Position numbers and translations under genes: made by a program. The notes under the pieces are model-generated. The model worked only from the letters and a program-made list of their open reading frames with translations, was not told the DNA's origin and searched no databases. From NCBI GenBank assembly GCA_947307415.1, contig CAMZJA010000006.1:27801-91800 (forward strand): a stretch of 64,000 nt of DNA. Reading direction: 5' to 3'. The stretch is from an uncultured Bacteroidales bacterium. Lineage in GTDB: Bacteria; Bacteroidota; Bacteroidia; Bacteroidales; F082. Positions 43,510 through 51,993 of this stretch are shown in pieces; position 1 is the first letter of the stretch, and each line of letters starts with the position of its first letter.

Positions 43510-43554
43510 GCCATAATTTTATAAAGAAAACTCAGGCCTAGGGTGAGCGAAGCT
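43452..43554 (+). repeat. Perfect 25-bp direct repeat pair (CTCAGGCCTAGGGTGAGCG core)
   Basis: Identical 25-bp copies at 43452-43476 and 43530-43554, 78 bp apart start to start, which is the length of the inverted-repeat element. The second copy ends 2 bp before the stop codon of the TIGR02757 gene. The rest of the gap 43246-43556 is AT-rich and holds no gene. Confidence 0.8.
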
Positions 43555-43556
43555 AA

Positions 43557-44339
43557 CTACATCAATTCTACACCAAATAATGCAAAGTCGTACTTTACCG
43601 GATCCTCTGCATCAAACTCTCGTAATTTCGCTGTCAGCATCTCAACCGTTGTCCTGTCGTTGCTTTTTCTTTCAATCAATCCTAAATCTCTCGAAACCCT
43701 CGCCACATGCACATCCAACGGTATCATCAAATCTTTTGGTTTCAGCCGTTTCCACACTCCAAGGTCGACAATGCCGTCGTCTCTCACCAGCCACCTCAAC
43801 GCCATGTGCAGCCTCTTGCACGCCGAGCCTTTCTTTGGCTCCGCACAACATGGATTCGAGATATGCTTGCTTGCGCATCCATTCGCCTCCGCCATCAAAC
43901 TCCTGAAATTCTGTATTCCCTTCCAAACATCATGCTCCTCATTAAAAAATATACTTTCCAACGACGGACTGTCATTCCGAGCTCCGAAGGAGCGAGGAAC
44001 CTCATACAAAGCTTGAAATCCCTTACAGTAGTATCTCATATCCCTTCCAAAAAACGTCCTATGCACGCATTTCCCGTCTTCCAGCTTCTCCCAGCCTCCC
44101 GACATCACATAGTCGTAAGGCGAGTGCCCCATCATCTCAAGCATCCTGTTGGCCGAGTTCAATATCATCTTCCTGTTGCCCCATGCTATCGTCGCCACCA
44201 AAAACGACACTATCTCTATGTCCCTCGCATCGCTGTATCTGTGCGGAAACTGCACCGGATCGTCCTTAATAAACGCCTCCGTGTTGTTCCTCACCACCAA
44301 CTCGTCCAAATAATCTTTTAAATTATTCATCTTTTTCAT
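43557..44339 (-). CDS. TIGR02757 family protein
   Basis: 260 residues. DDPVQFPHRYSDARDIEIVSFLVATIAWGNRKMI and the C-terminal LDVHVARVSRDLGL...DPVKYDFALFGVE are the conserved ends of TIGR02757, a Bacteroidota-typical family of unknown function whose helical layout recalls HhH-GPD DNA glycosylases. Residues about 112-124 (EVPRSFGARNDSP) are translated from a dispersed repeat inserted in frame at 43969-44000. The C-terminal DNA lies against the repeat-rich gap. Either of two close ATGs (44339 or 44330) could be the start. Confidence 0.88.
   Translation of the reverse strand: MKKMNNLKDYLDELVVRNNTEAFIKDDPVQFPHRYSDARDIEIVSFLVATIAWGNRKMILNSANRMLEMMGHSPYDYVMSGGWEKLEDGKCVHRTFFGRDMRYYCKGFQALYEVPRSFGARNDSPSLESIFFNEEHDVWKGIQNFRSLMAEANGCASKHISNPCCAEPKKGSACKRLHMALRWLVRDDGIVDLGVWKRLKPKDLMIPLDVHVARVSRDLGLIERKSNDRTTVEMLTAKLREFDAEDPVKYDFALFGVELM
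43969..44000 (+). repeat. GTCATTCCGAGC...GAGGAAC repeat inside the TIGR02757 gene
   Basis: CTGTCATTCCGAGCTCC, GAA, GGAGCGAGGAAC, with an inner GCTCC/GGAGC hairpin. Same family as the copy inside the murL-like gene. On the minus strand it encodes VPRSFGARND. Confidence 0.75.
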
Positions 44340-44344
44340 AAAAA

Positions 44345-44375
44345 TGTAGAGACGTCATATTATGGCGTCTCTACT
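44345..44375. repeat. TGTAGAGACG palindrome (intergenic copy)
   Basis: Arms TGTAGAGACGTCATA (44345-44359) and TATGGCGTCTCTACT (44361-44375), pairing at 13 of 15 positions. It lies between two minus-strand genes and may act as a terminator-like or mRNA-end hairpin. Degenerate copies sit inside aroA. Confidence 0.75.
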
Positions 44376-44403
44376 AATCTAATTAATAATTACAAAATTA
44401 TTA

Positions 44404-46329
44404 TTATCTAACAACCACCTTTGTTGTCTGGTTGCCTGCGTTCACGAAGTAGATACCTGCTTCGAGGTTGTTGACTCTAACTTCTTTCATGTTCTCGTAT
44501 GTTTTAACCAACTGACCTACTGTGTTGTAGATGCTGATGTTGGCTGCATTGTCGAGCTGAACCATGAATGAACCTTCTGCTGGGTTAGGATAAACGTTCA
44601 TTGTTGTGACAACTGGCATAACGGTTTCGTCAACGCTGAAGAGGCTCTGATAAACCTTGATTGCTCTGTAAAGGTTGTCTGATGGATCATCTTCATCGCC
44701 CTGAACGTATGTGCCTGTTTGGCCATCGCACTGGTAGCATACCCAAACATAGTCACCGTTTGCATCTGAATAAACGTAAGGGATAACTTGGCAATATGTC
44801 ATTTCGTCAAACATGTACATGATTTCTGTTGTGAGAGCCTGTGTGCCTAACCATGTGTTACCACCGTCTGTCGACATGTTACCGAACAGTCTGAGGTACT
44901 TGTTGCCATCGGCTGAGTTGTCGTCTTTGAATACAGAAGCGTCGCCGCAAAGCATCGACCAGAATGCCCAGATTCTGTCGCCGTCCATGTGCATTGTTGC
45001 GAATTGTGCTTTACCGCCATTGTAACTTCCGTGGAGACTCCATAATTCTTGGTCTAACCATAAACCGCTTTCGTCGTCACGTGGAACAACAGCACCATCT
45101 CGGTTAATAAGCTCAATCTCGCCAATGTATTCCGGAAGTGGATCGTGGTCTGCATCGCTCCAGTACCATTCTGAACGATAGAGGTCGCCTACAAGATAAA
45201 GTGAGTCCATGATGAATGGCTGGCCGACTTCACCGATACCACCTTGGCACATAGCGTTCTTTGGAAGAATTTCACTCCAGTAGCCGATACCACCGATTGC
45301 AGGATAGTATGTACCTGAACCTGCTTCACCTGTTGTACCGTTGTATTCATAAACAACGTGGAGATTGTCGTTAGCGTCAAATGCAGCGTTGGTCCAACGT
45401 GGATAGAAGAACCAGTCTTCGTATGTCAGGTTGATACCAGGGTGCTGCCAGAACACTCTCTCTGTCCATGTTGCACCGTTGTCTTCTGAAATCACAGCCT
45501 TGCAATCGCTCCATGCGTTGTTCAAAATGAATGCTACACGGTTTGGTTTGGCTGGATCATATTGCATGAAGTAAGTGATGTTTGAACCGCCGTCTGACAA
45601 ATGATCTGCATCGAGGTTCGGAATTGTTTCATACTGATGTGTCCATGTTCCATTTGCATACTGATAGAAAATGATTGGGTCTTTGCCTGGACCATCGCCT
45701 ATTGTAGCTTCGCTGTTTGTAATGAGAACGTTGATGATGTCGAGGTTCTCACCTGAGCACTGTACCACTGGCCATACTGGGTCAACACCTGTTGTCACAG
45801 GAAGTGTAATGCCTTCACCGAAGTCGCGGTTGCCCTGGCGGAAGTCTTCAACGATGAAAATTCTTGCGTCAGATGCACAGTGAGCTGCAACGACGAGACC
45901 GTTCTCTTTGTAACGTGCGATTGAACCGAAACCGGTCTTCACACCTTCAACGCGTGCTTCTGTGTATTCCCACTCGTCAGTTGCAGGGTCGTAAATAGCA
46001 AGACCTGTACCACGATCGCTATAGCTGTTGTCTGTAGCTTGTGTGTAGCACATAACTGCGAAACCGTCCGGCCATACTGCTGTGTAGTTTCTTGGACCCA
46101 TGTTCGACTGCCAGTCATAGGTTGTGTAGCTTAAATCTTCTATGTCCTCAGTCGACATAATGCTTCTTGTCGAAGTAGGGAAGTTTACGGCTTCATGGCT
46201 TTCAAAGCCAGTGTAAACCTGCATCTGGGCTGGTTCAGCCTTGACAGATTTGTGTGAAATGCTCTTTACCTGAGCAAATCCTGTAACGGCAATAGCCATC
46301 ACGAGTGCTAATGTAAAAATTTTCTTCAT
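44404..46329 (-). CDS. T9SS-secreted protein with sialidase-like beta-propeller
   Basis: 641 residues; signal peptide 1-19 (MKKIFTLALVMAIAVTGFAQ). The central region has BNR/Asp-box-like stretches (SEDNGATWTERVFW, STDGGNTWLGTQ) in a predicted beta-propeller, resembling sialidase-fold proteins but without the arginine triad that I can identify. The C-terminal 70 residues are a type A T9SS sorting domain (NVYPNPAEGSFMVQL, ISIYNTVGQLVKTY, NLEAGIYFV). Probably exported and surface-anchored or released. Substrate unknown. Its promoter is at 46386-46415. Confidence 0.87.
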   Translation of the reverse strand: MKKIFTLALVMAIAVTGFAQVKSISHKSVKAEPAQMQVYTGFESHEAVNFPTSTRSIMSTEDIEDLSYTTYDWQSNMGPRNYTAVWPDGFAVMCYTQATDNSYSDRGTGLAIYDPATDEWEYTEARVEGVKTGFGSIARYKENGLVVAAHCASDARIFIVEDFRQGNRDFGEGITLPVTTGVDPVWPVVQCSGENLDIINVLITNSEATIGDGPGKDPIIFYQYANGTWTHQYETIPNLDADHLSDGGSNITYFMQYDPAKPNRVAFILNNAWSDCKAVISEDNGATWTERVFWQHPGINLTYEDWFFYPRWTNAAFDANDNLHVVYEYNGTTGEAGSGTYYPAIGGIGYWSEILPKNAMCQGGIGEVGQPFIMDSLYLVGDLYRSEWYWSDADHDPLPEYIGEIELINRDGAVVPRDDESGLWLDQELWSLHGSYNGGKAQFATMHMDGDRIWAFWSMLCGDASVFKDDNSADGNKYLRLFGNMSTDGGNTWLGTQALTTEIMYMFDEMTYCQVIPYVYSDANGDYVWVCYQCDGQTGTYVQGDEDDPSDNLYRAIKVYQSLFSVDETVMPVVTTMNVYPNPAEGSFMVQLDNAANISIYNTVGQLVKTYENMKEVRVNNLEAGIYFVNAGNQTTKVVVR

Positions 46330-46385
46330 GATAAAAATTTTTAGTTATTAATTAAGTTAATTCAATTCCTGTACATAGTACAACG

Positions 46386-46415
46386 CAAAAATACACATTT
46401 TTTCCAAACCTCCAA
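46386..46415 (-). promoter_or_regulatory. Bacteroidota-type promoter of the sialidase-like T9SS gene
   Basis: Read on the minus strand: TTG at 46415-46413, 19-bp spacer, TATTTTTG at 46393-46386. Confidence 0.78.
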
Positions 46416-46495
46416 CAAAAAAAATCAAAAAAATGCAAAAATTTCCAACACCTTATTATATTAATTGAAAAACCTCCCCAAATCCCCAACCCCAA

Positions 46496-46523
46496 AACTT
46501 TCAACTTTAAACTTTCAACTTTA
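46496..46523 (+). repeat. Tandem heptamers AACTTTC/AACTTTA
   Basis: Four 7-bp units just upstream of kdsA; one of the period-7 arrays of this window. The TTTC inside it stands 20 bp before a TATTTTTG box (46536-46543), so the array may supply the -33 element of kdsA. Confidence 0.8.
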
Positions 46524-46559
46524 AACTAAAATTTGTATTTTTGCAAAAATTTTCAAGCA

Positions 46560-47375
46560 ATGATAACTTTAAGCAACTATCCGTTTCTGAAAACTTTGAA
46601 GAATAACCGTTTCTTCCTCCTTGCCGGACCATGTGTCATCGAGGATGAGGAGTCGCCGTTTAAAATTGCCGGGAAGCTTGTCGAAATAACAAAAAGTCTG
46701 GATATTCCTTTTGTTTTCAAAGGATCATACCGCAAGGCCAACCGTTCGCGTCTCGATTCATTTCAGGGGATAGGCGATGAGCGCGCTCTCAATGTCTTGA
46801 AAAACATCTCAAAGCAATACAATGTTCCTGTTGTCACCGACATTCACTCTTGCGAAGAGGCCGCCATGGCTGCCGAATATGTGGATATACTGCAGATTCC
46901 GGCATTCCTGTGCCGCCAGACAGATTTACTGATTGCTGCCGCAAAAACAGGCAAAACGGTTAATATCAAGAAAGGTCAGTTCCTCTCGGGAGAATCGATG
47001 CGTTTTGCGGTCGACAAAGTGCAACAGTCAGGTAACCAGTCGGTTATGCTGACAGACAGGGGCAATTTCTTTGGCTATCAGGATCTTGTCGTCGATTATC
47101 GTAACATCTACGACATGCAAAAAAACAACGTCCCGGTCATCATGGATGTCACTCATTCCTTGCAGCAGCCTAACCAAACAGGCGGCGTCACCGGCGGGAA
47201 GCCAGAGCTCATCGAACTCATCGCAAAGGCTGCCATAGCTGTCGGTGCCGACGGTCTCTTCATGGAAACACATCCGAATCCTGCAGTCGCCAAATCCGAT
47301 GGCGCCAACATGCTCCGCCTCGACCTGGTGGAATCATTATTAGAAAAACTTGTAAAAATTAAGGAAGCCCTATAA
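46560..47375 (+). CDS. kdsA: 3-deoxy-8-phosphooctulonate (KDO-8-P) synthase
   Basis: KdsA condenses arabinose-5-phosphate and PEP to KDO-8-phosphate for lipopolysaccharide inner core. 271 residues from the ATG at 46560. Motifs: FFLLAGPCVIEDEE, FKGSYRKANRSR (arabinose-5-P and PEP binding), TDIHSCEEA, IPAFLCRQTDLL, NIKKGQF, and GADGLFMETHPNP at the end. A single gene with its own TATTTTTG -7 box; the other KDO genes are not in the window. Confidence 0.97.
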   Translation: MITLSNYPFLKTLKNNRFFLLAGPCVIEDEESPFKIAGKLVEITKSLDIPFVFKGSYRKANRSRLDSFQGIGDERALNVLKNISKQYNVPVVTDIHSCEEAAMAAEYVDILQIPAFLCRQTDLLIAAAKTGKTVNIKKGQFLSGESMRFAVDKVQQSGNQSVMLTDRGNFFGYQDLVVDYRNIYDMQKNNVPVIMDVTHSLQQPNQTGGVTGGKPELIELIAKAAIAVGADGLFMETHPNPAVAKSDGANMLRLDLVESLLEKLVKIKEAL

Positions 47376-47387
47376 AAGTTGTTCAGT

Positions 47388-48131
47388 TTAACTGACTAAC
47401 TGTTTTAGTTCGGCGCTTCCATCGCCCCAGTTCCCGACAAGCGTCTCGTTTTTCACCAACGCTTTAAGCAGTTTCATGAATTCTTTTCTCGGGATAGGCG
47501 AGGCTCCCATTCTCTTCATATGACCTGTTTCTTGCTGAGAATCAATGAGTTCCAGATTGTTTCTTGTCATGAATTGGCATAGGTTGTACAGCGCCACCTT
47601 CGAGGCTTCAGCCTTGGTGTGGAACATCGATTCGGCGCAGAAAATCTTGCCAATCGATACACCGTAAAGTCCGCCCACAAGCTCGTTGTCCTGATAAACC
47701 TCAACAGAATGGGCAAATCCCATGTCGTGCAGCTCGCAATAAGCCGCTATCATATCCTCGCTTATCCATGTGCTTGGCTCATCTTTGTCTTCTTCCTCCT
47801 CAATCTGATCGTCGGTGCGCGGCACTGTGGCACAGGCGCGTATAACTCCTTCAAAATCAGTGTCAAACGAACATGAATATTTGTTCGATTCTATGGTCTT
47901 CCACAACGATTTCGTCATCTTCAATTCCGATGGTTTCATAACCATCCTCGGGTCTAACGACCACCATAAAATCGGCTCTCCTTCATTGTACCATGGAAAA
48001 ATTCCCGACGAATAGGCGACGAGCAGCCTCTCGGGTGATAAATCTCCGCCAATTGCAAGTAATCCGTCTTTTGTCGATTGGCTAACCGGCGGAAAATCGA
48101 GTACCTCGTCTTGTAACATGTAGATTGGCAT
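47388..48131 (-). CDS. aat: Leucyl/phenylalanyl-tRNA--protein transferase
   Basis: Aat adds Leu or Phe to proteins with basic N-termini, marking them for ClpAP (N-end rule). 247 residues with FPPVSQSTKDGLLAIGGDLSPERLLVAYSSGIFPWYNEGEPILWWSLDPRMV, the family signature, and SVEVYQDNELVGGLYGVSIGKIFCAESMF. A 15-residue acidic insert (TDDQIEEEEDKDEPS) interrupts the middle. Its last codons contain a TAACTGAC-type repeat. Promoter at 48194-48164. Confidence 0.96.
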   Translation of the reverse strand: MPIYMLQDEVLDFPPVSQSTKDGLLAIGGDLSPERLLVAYSSGIFPWYNEGEPILWWSLDPRMVMKPSELKMTKSLWKTIESNKYSCSFDTDFEGVIRACATVPRTDDQIEEEEDKDEPSTWISEDMIAAYCELHDMGFAHSVEVYQDNELVGGLYGVSIGKIFCAESMFHTKAEASKVALYNLCQFMTRNNLELIDSQQETGHMKRMGASPIPRKEFMKLLKALVKNETLVGNWGDGSAELKQLVS

Positions 48132-48163
48132 GGTATTACGTTTTTAGAGGTTAAAAATCACCA

Positions 48164-48194
48164 CAAAGATAAAAATTATTTTTCAATTATGCAA
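48164..48194 (-). promoter_or_regulatory. Bacteroidota-type promoter of aat
   Basis: On the minus strand: TTG at 48194-48192, 20-bp spacer, TATCTTTG at 48171-48164. A divergent TAATTTTG box for truA lies at 48213-48220. Confidence 0.82.
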
Positions 48195-48238
48195 GCTTTT
48201 GTGCAATTTTTTTAATTTTGCAGTGCGAAAATTTTGCG

Positions 48239-48967
48239 ATGAACAGGTATTTCTTACATCTGGCATATAACGGCAAGGCCTATCACGGCTGGCAAATACA
48301 ACCTGGCGACATCAGCGTGCAGGAGGTGCTCGAAAAATGCATCAGTCTCAAGCTGAAACAGCAGGTGTCAGTCATAGGATGCGGTCGCACCGACACTGGC
48401 GTCAGCGCCCGAAACTTCTACGCTCATTTCGAGTCGGAGCCTATCGCTGATTTGCAACTTTTTGTAAATCAATTGAATATGTTTCTCCCGGATGACATCG
48501 TGGTGTTCCGTTGCTGGCAGGTCGATCCCGATCTTCATGCGCGTTTCGATGCCAAGTCGCGTACCTATCATTACTATGTCACTCGCCAAAAAAATCCGTT
48601 CCACACCGACGACGCTCTCTACATCTACGGTGATCTCGATGTCGAAAAGATGAATGAGGCGGCAAAGATTCTCTTTGAGTATCAAGACTTTACAAGTTTT
48701 TCTAAGCTTCATACCCAAGTAAAAACCAATAACTGTAAAATCATGGAAGCTTATTGGTTCGAACAAAACGACCTGCTTGTCTTCCACATCAAAGCCGACC
48801 GTTTCTTAAGAAATATGGTGCGCGCCATCGTAGGCACACTGCTCGAAGTGGGGAAGGGGAAGCTCACTATCGACGGCTTCCGTAGAATCATCGAGCAAAA
48901 AGACCGCTGCTCCGCCGGCACCTCCATGCCCGCACACGCCCTCTTCCTTGAGGAAGTAACGTACTAA
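48239..48967 (+). CDS. truA: tRNA pseudouridine(38-40) synthase
   Basis: 242 residues from the ATG at 48239. FLHLAYNGKAYHGWQIQP, the catalytic-Asp motif GCGRTDTGVSARNFYAHF and FHIKADRFLRNMVRAIVGTLLEVG are the TruA hallmarks. It converts U38-U40 of the tRNA anticodon arm to pseudouridine. Divergent from aat with 107 bp between the start codons. Confidence 0.97.
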   Translation: MNRYFLHLAYNGKAYHGWQIQPGDISVQEVLEKCISLKLKQQVSVIGCGRTDTGVSARNFYAHFESEPIADLQLFVNQLNMFLPDDIVVFRCWQVDPDLHARFDAKSRTYHYYVTRQKNPFHTDDALYIYGDLDVEKMNEAAKILFEYQDFTSFSKLHTQVKTNNCKIMEAYWFEQNDLLVFHIKADRFLRNMVRAIVGTLLEVGKGKLTIDGFRRIIEQKDRCSAGTSMPAHALFLEEVTY

Positions 48968-49019
48968 AGCGGAAACACCATGCGATGAAAGCAGACCTTG
49001 CGTCAAGCTGAAAATGAGA

Positions 49020-51053
49020 CTATCTAACAATCAGTACAGCACCTCCACCACTTGCTAAATCAATAGAAATCTTATTATCCCTAAAATCCTCGTCATCCCT
49101 ATTTCCATTAATCTCCCTAATGCCCTTGATCACTCTATAATCTTCCGCATTCCTATTCGCATTGACCCCATCCATATAAATACTACTAATCCTATTCGTT
49201 CCACTAATCCTACTCAAATCAATCTCCACCGTCCTCGCCTCCCAATTCGTTATCGCTCCAATATACCAAGTGTCGCCCTTTCTCCTTGCAATCACTGCAT
49301 ATTCGCCGAGTTTTCCGTCGAGCGCCACCGTCTCGTCCCACACCGTAGGCACGCTGGCGATGAAATCGACGCATTCCTGGTTCTGCATGTACTTCGTCGG
49401 ACTGTCGCACAGCATGTTAAATGGCGATTCAAATATAATATACTCAGCCAATTGTCTGCATCGCGTGCCTTGGCTCATCGGGTTGGTGTAGATGGCTCTG
49501 AAATGATATTTCGTGGCGTTGTCCATGGCTCCCTGAGTGTAATCCAGGTTGCCGGCCACCATCCTGATGTAAGGTATCATGCACTCGTAGTTGACCTGGT
49601 TGAGGTTGTCGTCCCATTTCGACTGCTCCAAACCGTAAACGCCCTCGAAATTCAGTACGTTAGGGTAGGTGCGGCTCAGTCCCGTCGGCTTGTAAGCTCC
49701 ATGAAAATCAACGAATAAGTGATATTTCGCCGCCATCGCCGCCATCCTGTAGTAAAAGTCAACAACCTTCTGGTCGTCTCTGTCCATGAAATCAACCTTA
49801 AAGCCTTTGATTCCCATCTCGCTGTAATGCTTGCACACGTGCTCCATATCTCTGTCAATGGCAACATATCCTGCCCAAAGCACCAATCCTACGTTTCTCT
49901 CGTTGGCGTAAGCTACAAGTTCTTCAAGATCGATTTCCGGCACAACCTGGAACAGGTCGGCTTGCTTGTTCACCGCCCAGCCTTCGTCCAAAATCACATA
50001 TTCTATGCCGTTTTTCGACGCAAAATCTATATAATATTTATAGGTGTCGTTGTTGATGCCCGCTTTGAAGTCGACACCCCAGATGTTCCAGTTGTTCCAC
50101 CAGTCCCAAGCAACCTTGCCCGGCTTTATCCAGCTCACATCCTTCACTCTCGACGGCGAAGCGAGCTTGTAAACCATGTCGCTGTTCATCAGCTCGGCAT
50201 CGTTCTCTGAAATCACCATCGCCCTCCACGGGAAATCGCGTGTGCCCTTGACTTTCGCGACGAAATTCTCCCTTTCTTTAACCACCATCTGCAGCATGTT
50301 ATGCCCGCCTTGTTCCTCAACCTTCGGGTATGTCGACTGCACAGCCTCGAGGCTGTTGCCTTCGCCTTTTCGGAAGAAAGTGCCCGGATAATCCTCCAGA
50401 TCCGACTCTGCAATCACAACTTTTTTGCCGTCTTTCAAGCATATTAATAAAGGTGTGAACGCGATGCGCTCCGTGTCCATTTTCGAGATGTTTTCAATGT
50501 CGTATTGACTCTCAAACGAAGTGAAAAACTGCTGCGTGAGGAAGTCGCCGTCGCCTTTTCTGGCGTTCACATATGGTATATATGCTTGATAATCATCATC
50601 AAAGCAATAATTTACATTCTCTTTTTTGACAATTATCTGTTTTCTGAAACTTGTCGAGAAGCGGTATGCCACTCCGTCGTTATATGCCCTGAAAGTCAGT
50701 TTATAATTACCTTTAAAGTTGATAATCAATTCGTTATAATTGTCAGCCACTTCTTTTTTCTTATAAAAATATGCTTCAATAGTCTCATTCACTGAATTGG
50801 TTTTCACACTTTTTATTGATCCTGCCTCTCCCAAAATCTTCCCGTCTTCCAACTCCATCGAAATAGGAGAATTTTCAATAATCGTCGTGTTTCCGTGTTT
50901 AACCGAGTAATTCACTTTATCTCCAATGTTGATCTTTATTTCAATCTTCCCGTCTGGTGATTTCAACTCGTATTCAATATCATTTGACTTATTTGCCCCA
51001 TAAGTCATATTAATTCCCAATAATACTGCTAATAAAATGATTAATTTTTTCAT
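49020..51053 (-). CDS. GH97 family alpha-glycosidase, exported
   Basis: 677 residues with a signal peptide (1-19). N-terminal beta-sandwich with SPDGKIEIKI, catalytic barrel with VILDEGWAV, LVLWAGYVAIDRDME, the probable nucleophile Asp in GIKGFKVDFMDRDDQ, and HGAYKPTGLSRTYPNVLNFEGVYGLEQSKW. The KVDF aspartate points to the retaining subgroup (alpha-galactosidase-like) rather than inverting SusB-type alpha-glucosidases. The last 50 codons use AGG for Arg and carry TAGGGAT repeats (minus strand), unlike the rest of the gene. No SusC/SusD genes adjoin. Specificity not determinable here. Confidence 0.92.
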   Translation of the reverse strand: MKKLIILLAVLLGINMTYGANKSNDIEYELKSPDGKIEIKINIGDKVNYSVKHGNTTIIENSPISMELEDGKILGEAGSIKSVKTNSVNETIEAYFYKKKEVADNYNELIINFKGNYKLTFRAYNDGVAYRFSTSFRKQIIVKKENVNYCFDDDYQAYIPYVNARKGDGDFLTQQFFTSFESQYDIENISKMDTERIAFTPLLICLKDGKKVVIAESDLEDYPGTFFRKGEGNSLEAVQSTYPKVEEQGGHNMLQMVVKERENFVAKVKGTRDFPWRAMVISENDAELMNSDMVYKLASPSRVKDVSWIKPGKVAWDWWNNWNIWGVDFKAGINNDTYKYYIDFASKNGIEYVILDEGWAVNKQADLFQVVPEIDLEELVAYANERNVGLVLWAGYVAIDRDMEHVCKHYSEMGIKGFKVDFMDRDDQKVVDFYYRMAAMAAKYHLFVDFHGAYKPTGLSRTYPNVLNFEGVYGLEQSKWDDNLNQVNYECMIPYIRMVAGNLDYTQGAMDNATKYHFRAIYTNPMSQGTRCRQLAEYIIFESPFNMLCDSPTKYMQNQECVDFIASVPTVWDETVALDGKLGEYAVIARRKGDTWYIGAITNWEARTVEIDLSRISGTNRISSIYMDGVNANRNAEDYRVIKGIREINGNRDDEDFRDNKISIDLASGGGAVLIVR
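49070..49130 (+). repeat. CCCTA-rich repeat at the 3' end of the GH97 gene
   Basis: Three CCCTA units spaced about 17 and 20 bases in AT-rich context, encoding the Asn/Arg/Asp-rich stretch IREINGNRDDEDFRDN on the minus strand. It resembles the repeats in aroB and aroA. Confidence 0.45.
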
Positions 51054-51144
51054 AGTTTTAAATTTTAATCATACAAAATTAAACTAAAAATCATTTCATA
51101 TCAAAAAAATCTTTAATTTTGTAGAAATTTTAAAATGTAGAAAA

Positions 51145-51909
51145 ATGAGAAATTTACTTTTAATCAGCAATTCAACCAACTTTGGTGAGACATATTTGGC
51201 TTGGGCTATGACTCAGCTCGAACAGTTTTTCGACAAAAACAAACTCGGCGCCAAGAGCAAGGTGGCTTTTGTTCCTTTCGCAGGTGTTTTCATCGGTGGG
51301 AACCCTTATCCGAAGAGTTATGACGCTTATACTGAGAAAGTTAAGAAAGTTTTTAACGAGAAACTCGGAGTCGAGAAATTTGTTTCGGTTCACGAAGTTG
51401 AAGATAAGGTGGGTCTTGTGAAAACCGCCGATTGTATCGTGGTCGGAGGCGGAAACACCTTCCATCTCGTTGCCGAACTGCATAAATTCGGTTTGATGCA
51501 AGCCATCGCTGAATGCGCCAACAACGGCACGCCTTACATCGGATGGAGCGCCGGCTCAAACATCGCTTGCCCTACACTCTGCACCACAAACGATATGCCT
51601 ATTGTGCAGCCGGCAAGCTTTAATACATTGAACCTCATACCGTTCCAAATCAATCCTCACTACCTCGACCCGCATCCGGAGATCGACAAGATGATTAAAC
51701 ATGGTGGCGAGACACGTCAGGATCGTATCAACGAATATCTTGCTGTACGTCAGGAGATGAAAGTCGTTGGTTTGCGTGAAGCCACTGCGATTTGGGTAAT
51801 TGGTGACAAATATTACCTCAAAGGCGGCAAAAAGATGATGATTTTCCAGTACGGCAAGGAACCTGTCGAGCTTGAACCGAATCAGGAAATCACCAAATAT
51901 GTGCTGTAA
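51145..51909 (+). CDS. pepE: Dipeptidase E (peptidase family S51)
   Basis: 254 residues, cytoplasmic. KVAFVPFAGVFIGG, the GGGNTFHLV oxyanion loop, the nucleophile serine in YIGWSAGSNIAC and FQINPHYLDPHP define PepE, which hydrolyses Asp-X dipeptides. A TAATTTTG box at 51114-51121 is the likely -7 element. It is followed by a separate promoter for the envelope operon. Confidence 0.95.
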   Translation: MRNLLLISNSTNFGETYLAWAMTQLEQFFDKNKLGAKSKVAFVPFAGVFIGGNPYPKSYDAYTEKVKKVFNEKLGVEKFVSVHEVEDKVGLVKTADCIVVGGGNTFHLVAELHKFGLMQAIAECANNGTPYIGWSAGSNIACPTLCTTNDMPIVQPASFNTLNLIPFQINPHYLDPHPEIDKMIKHGGETRQDRINEYLAVRQEMKVVGLREATAIWVIGDKYYLKGGKKMMIFQYGKEPVELEPNQEITKYVL

Positions 51910-51932
51910 AGGTTAATTAAATACGAATTTTC

Positions 51933-51963
51933 TTGTTTTGTAAATTAAAAATGTTTACATTTG
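51933..51963 (+). promoter_or_regulatory. Bacteroidota-type promoter of the LPP20-type envelope operon
   Basis: TTG at 51933-51935, 20-bp spacer, TACATTTG at 51956-51963; the ATG at 51994 is 31 bp downstream. No other clear promoter is seen before aroQ, so it may drive seven genes. Confidence 0.85.
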
Positions 51964-51993
51964 CAAGTTTGTTTGACAATAAAAAATAAAAAT

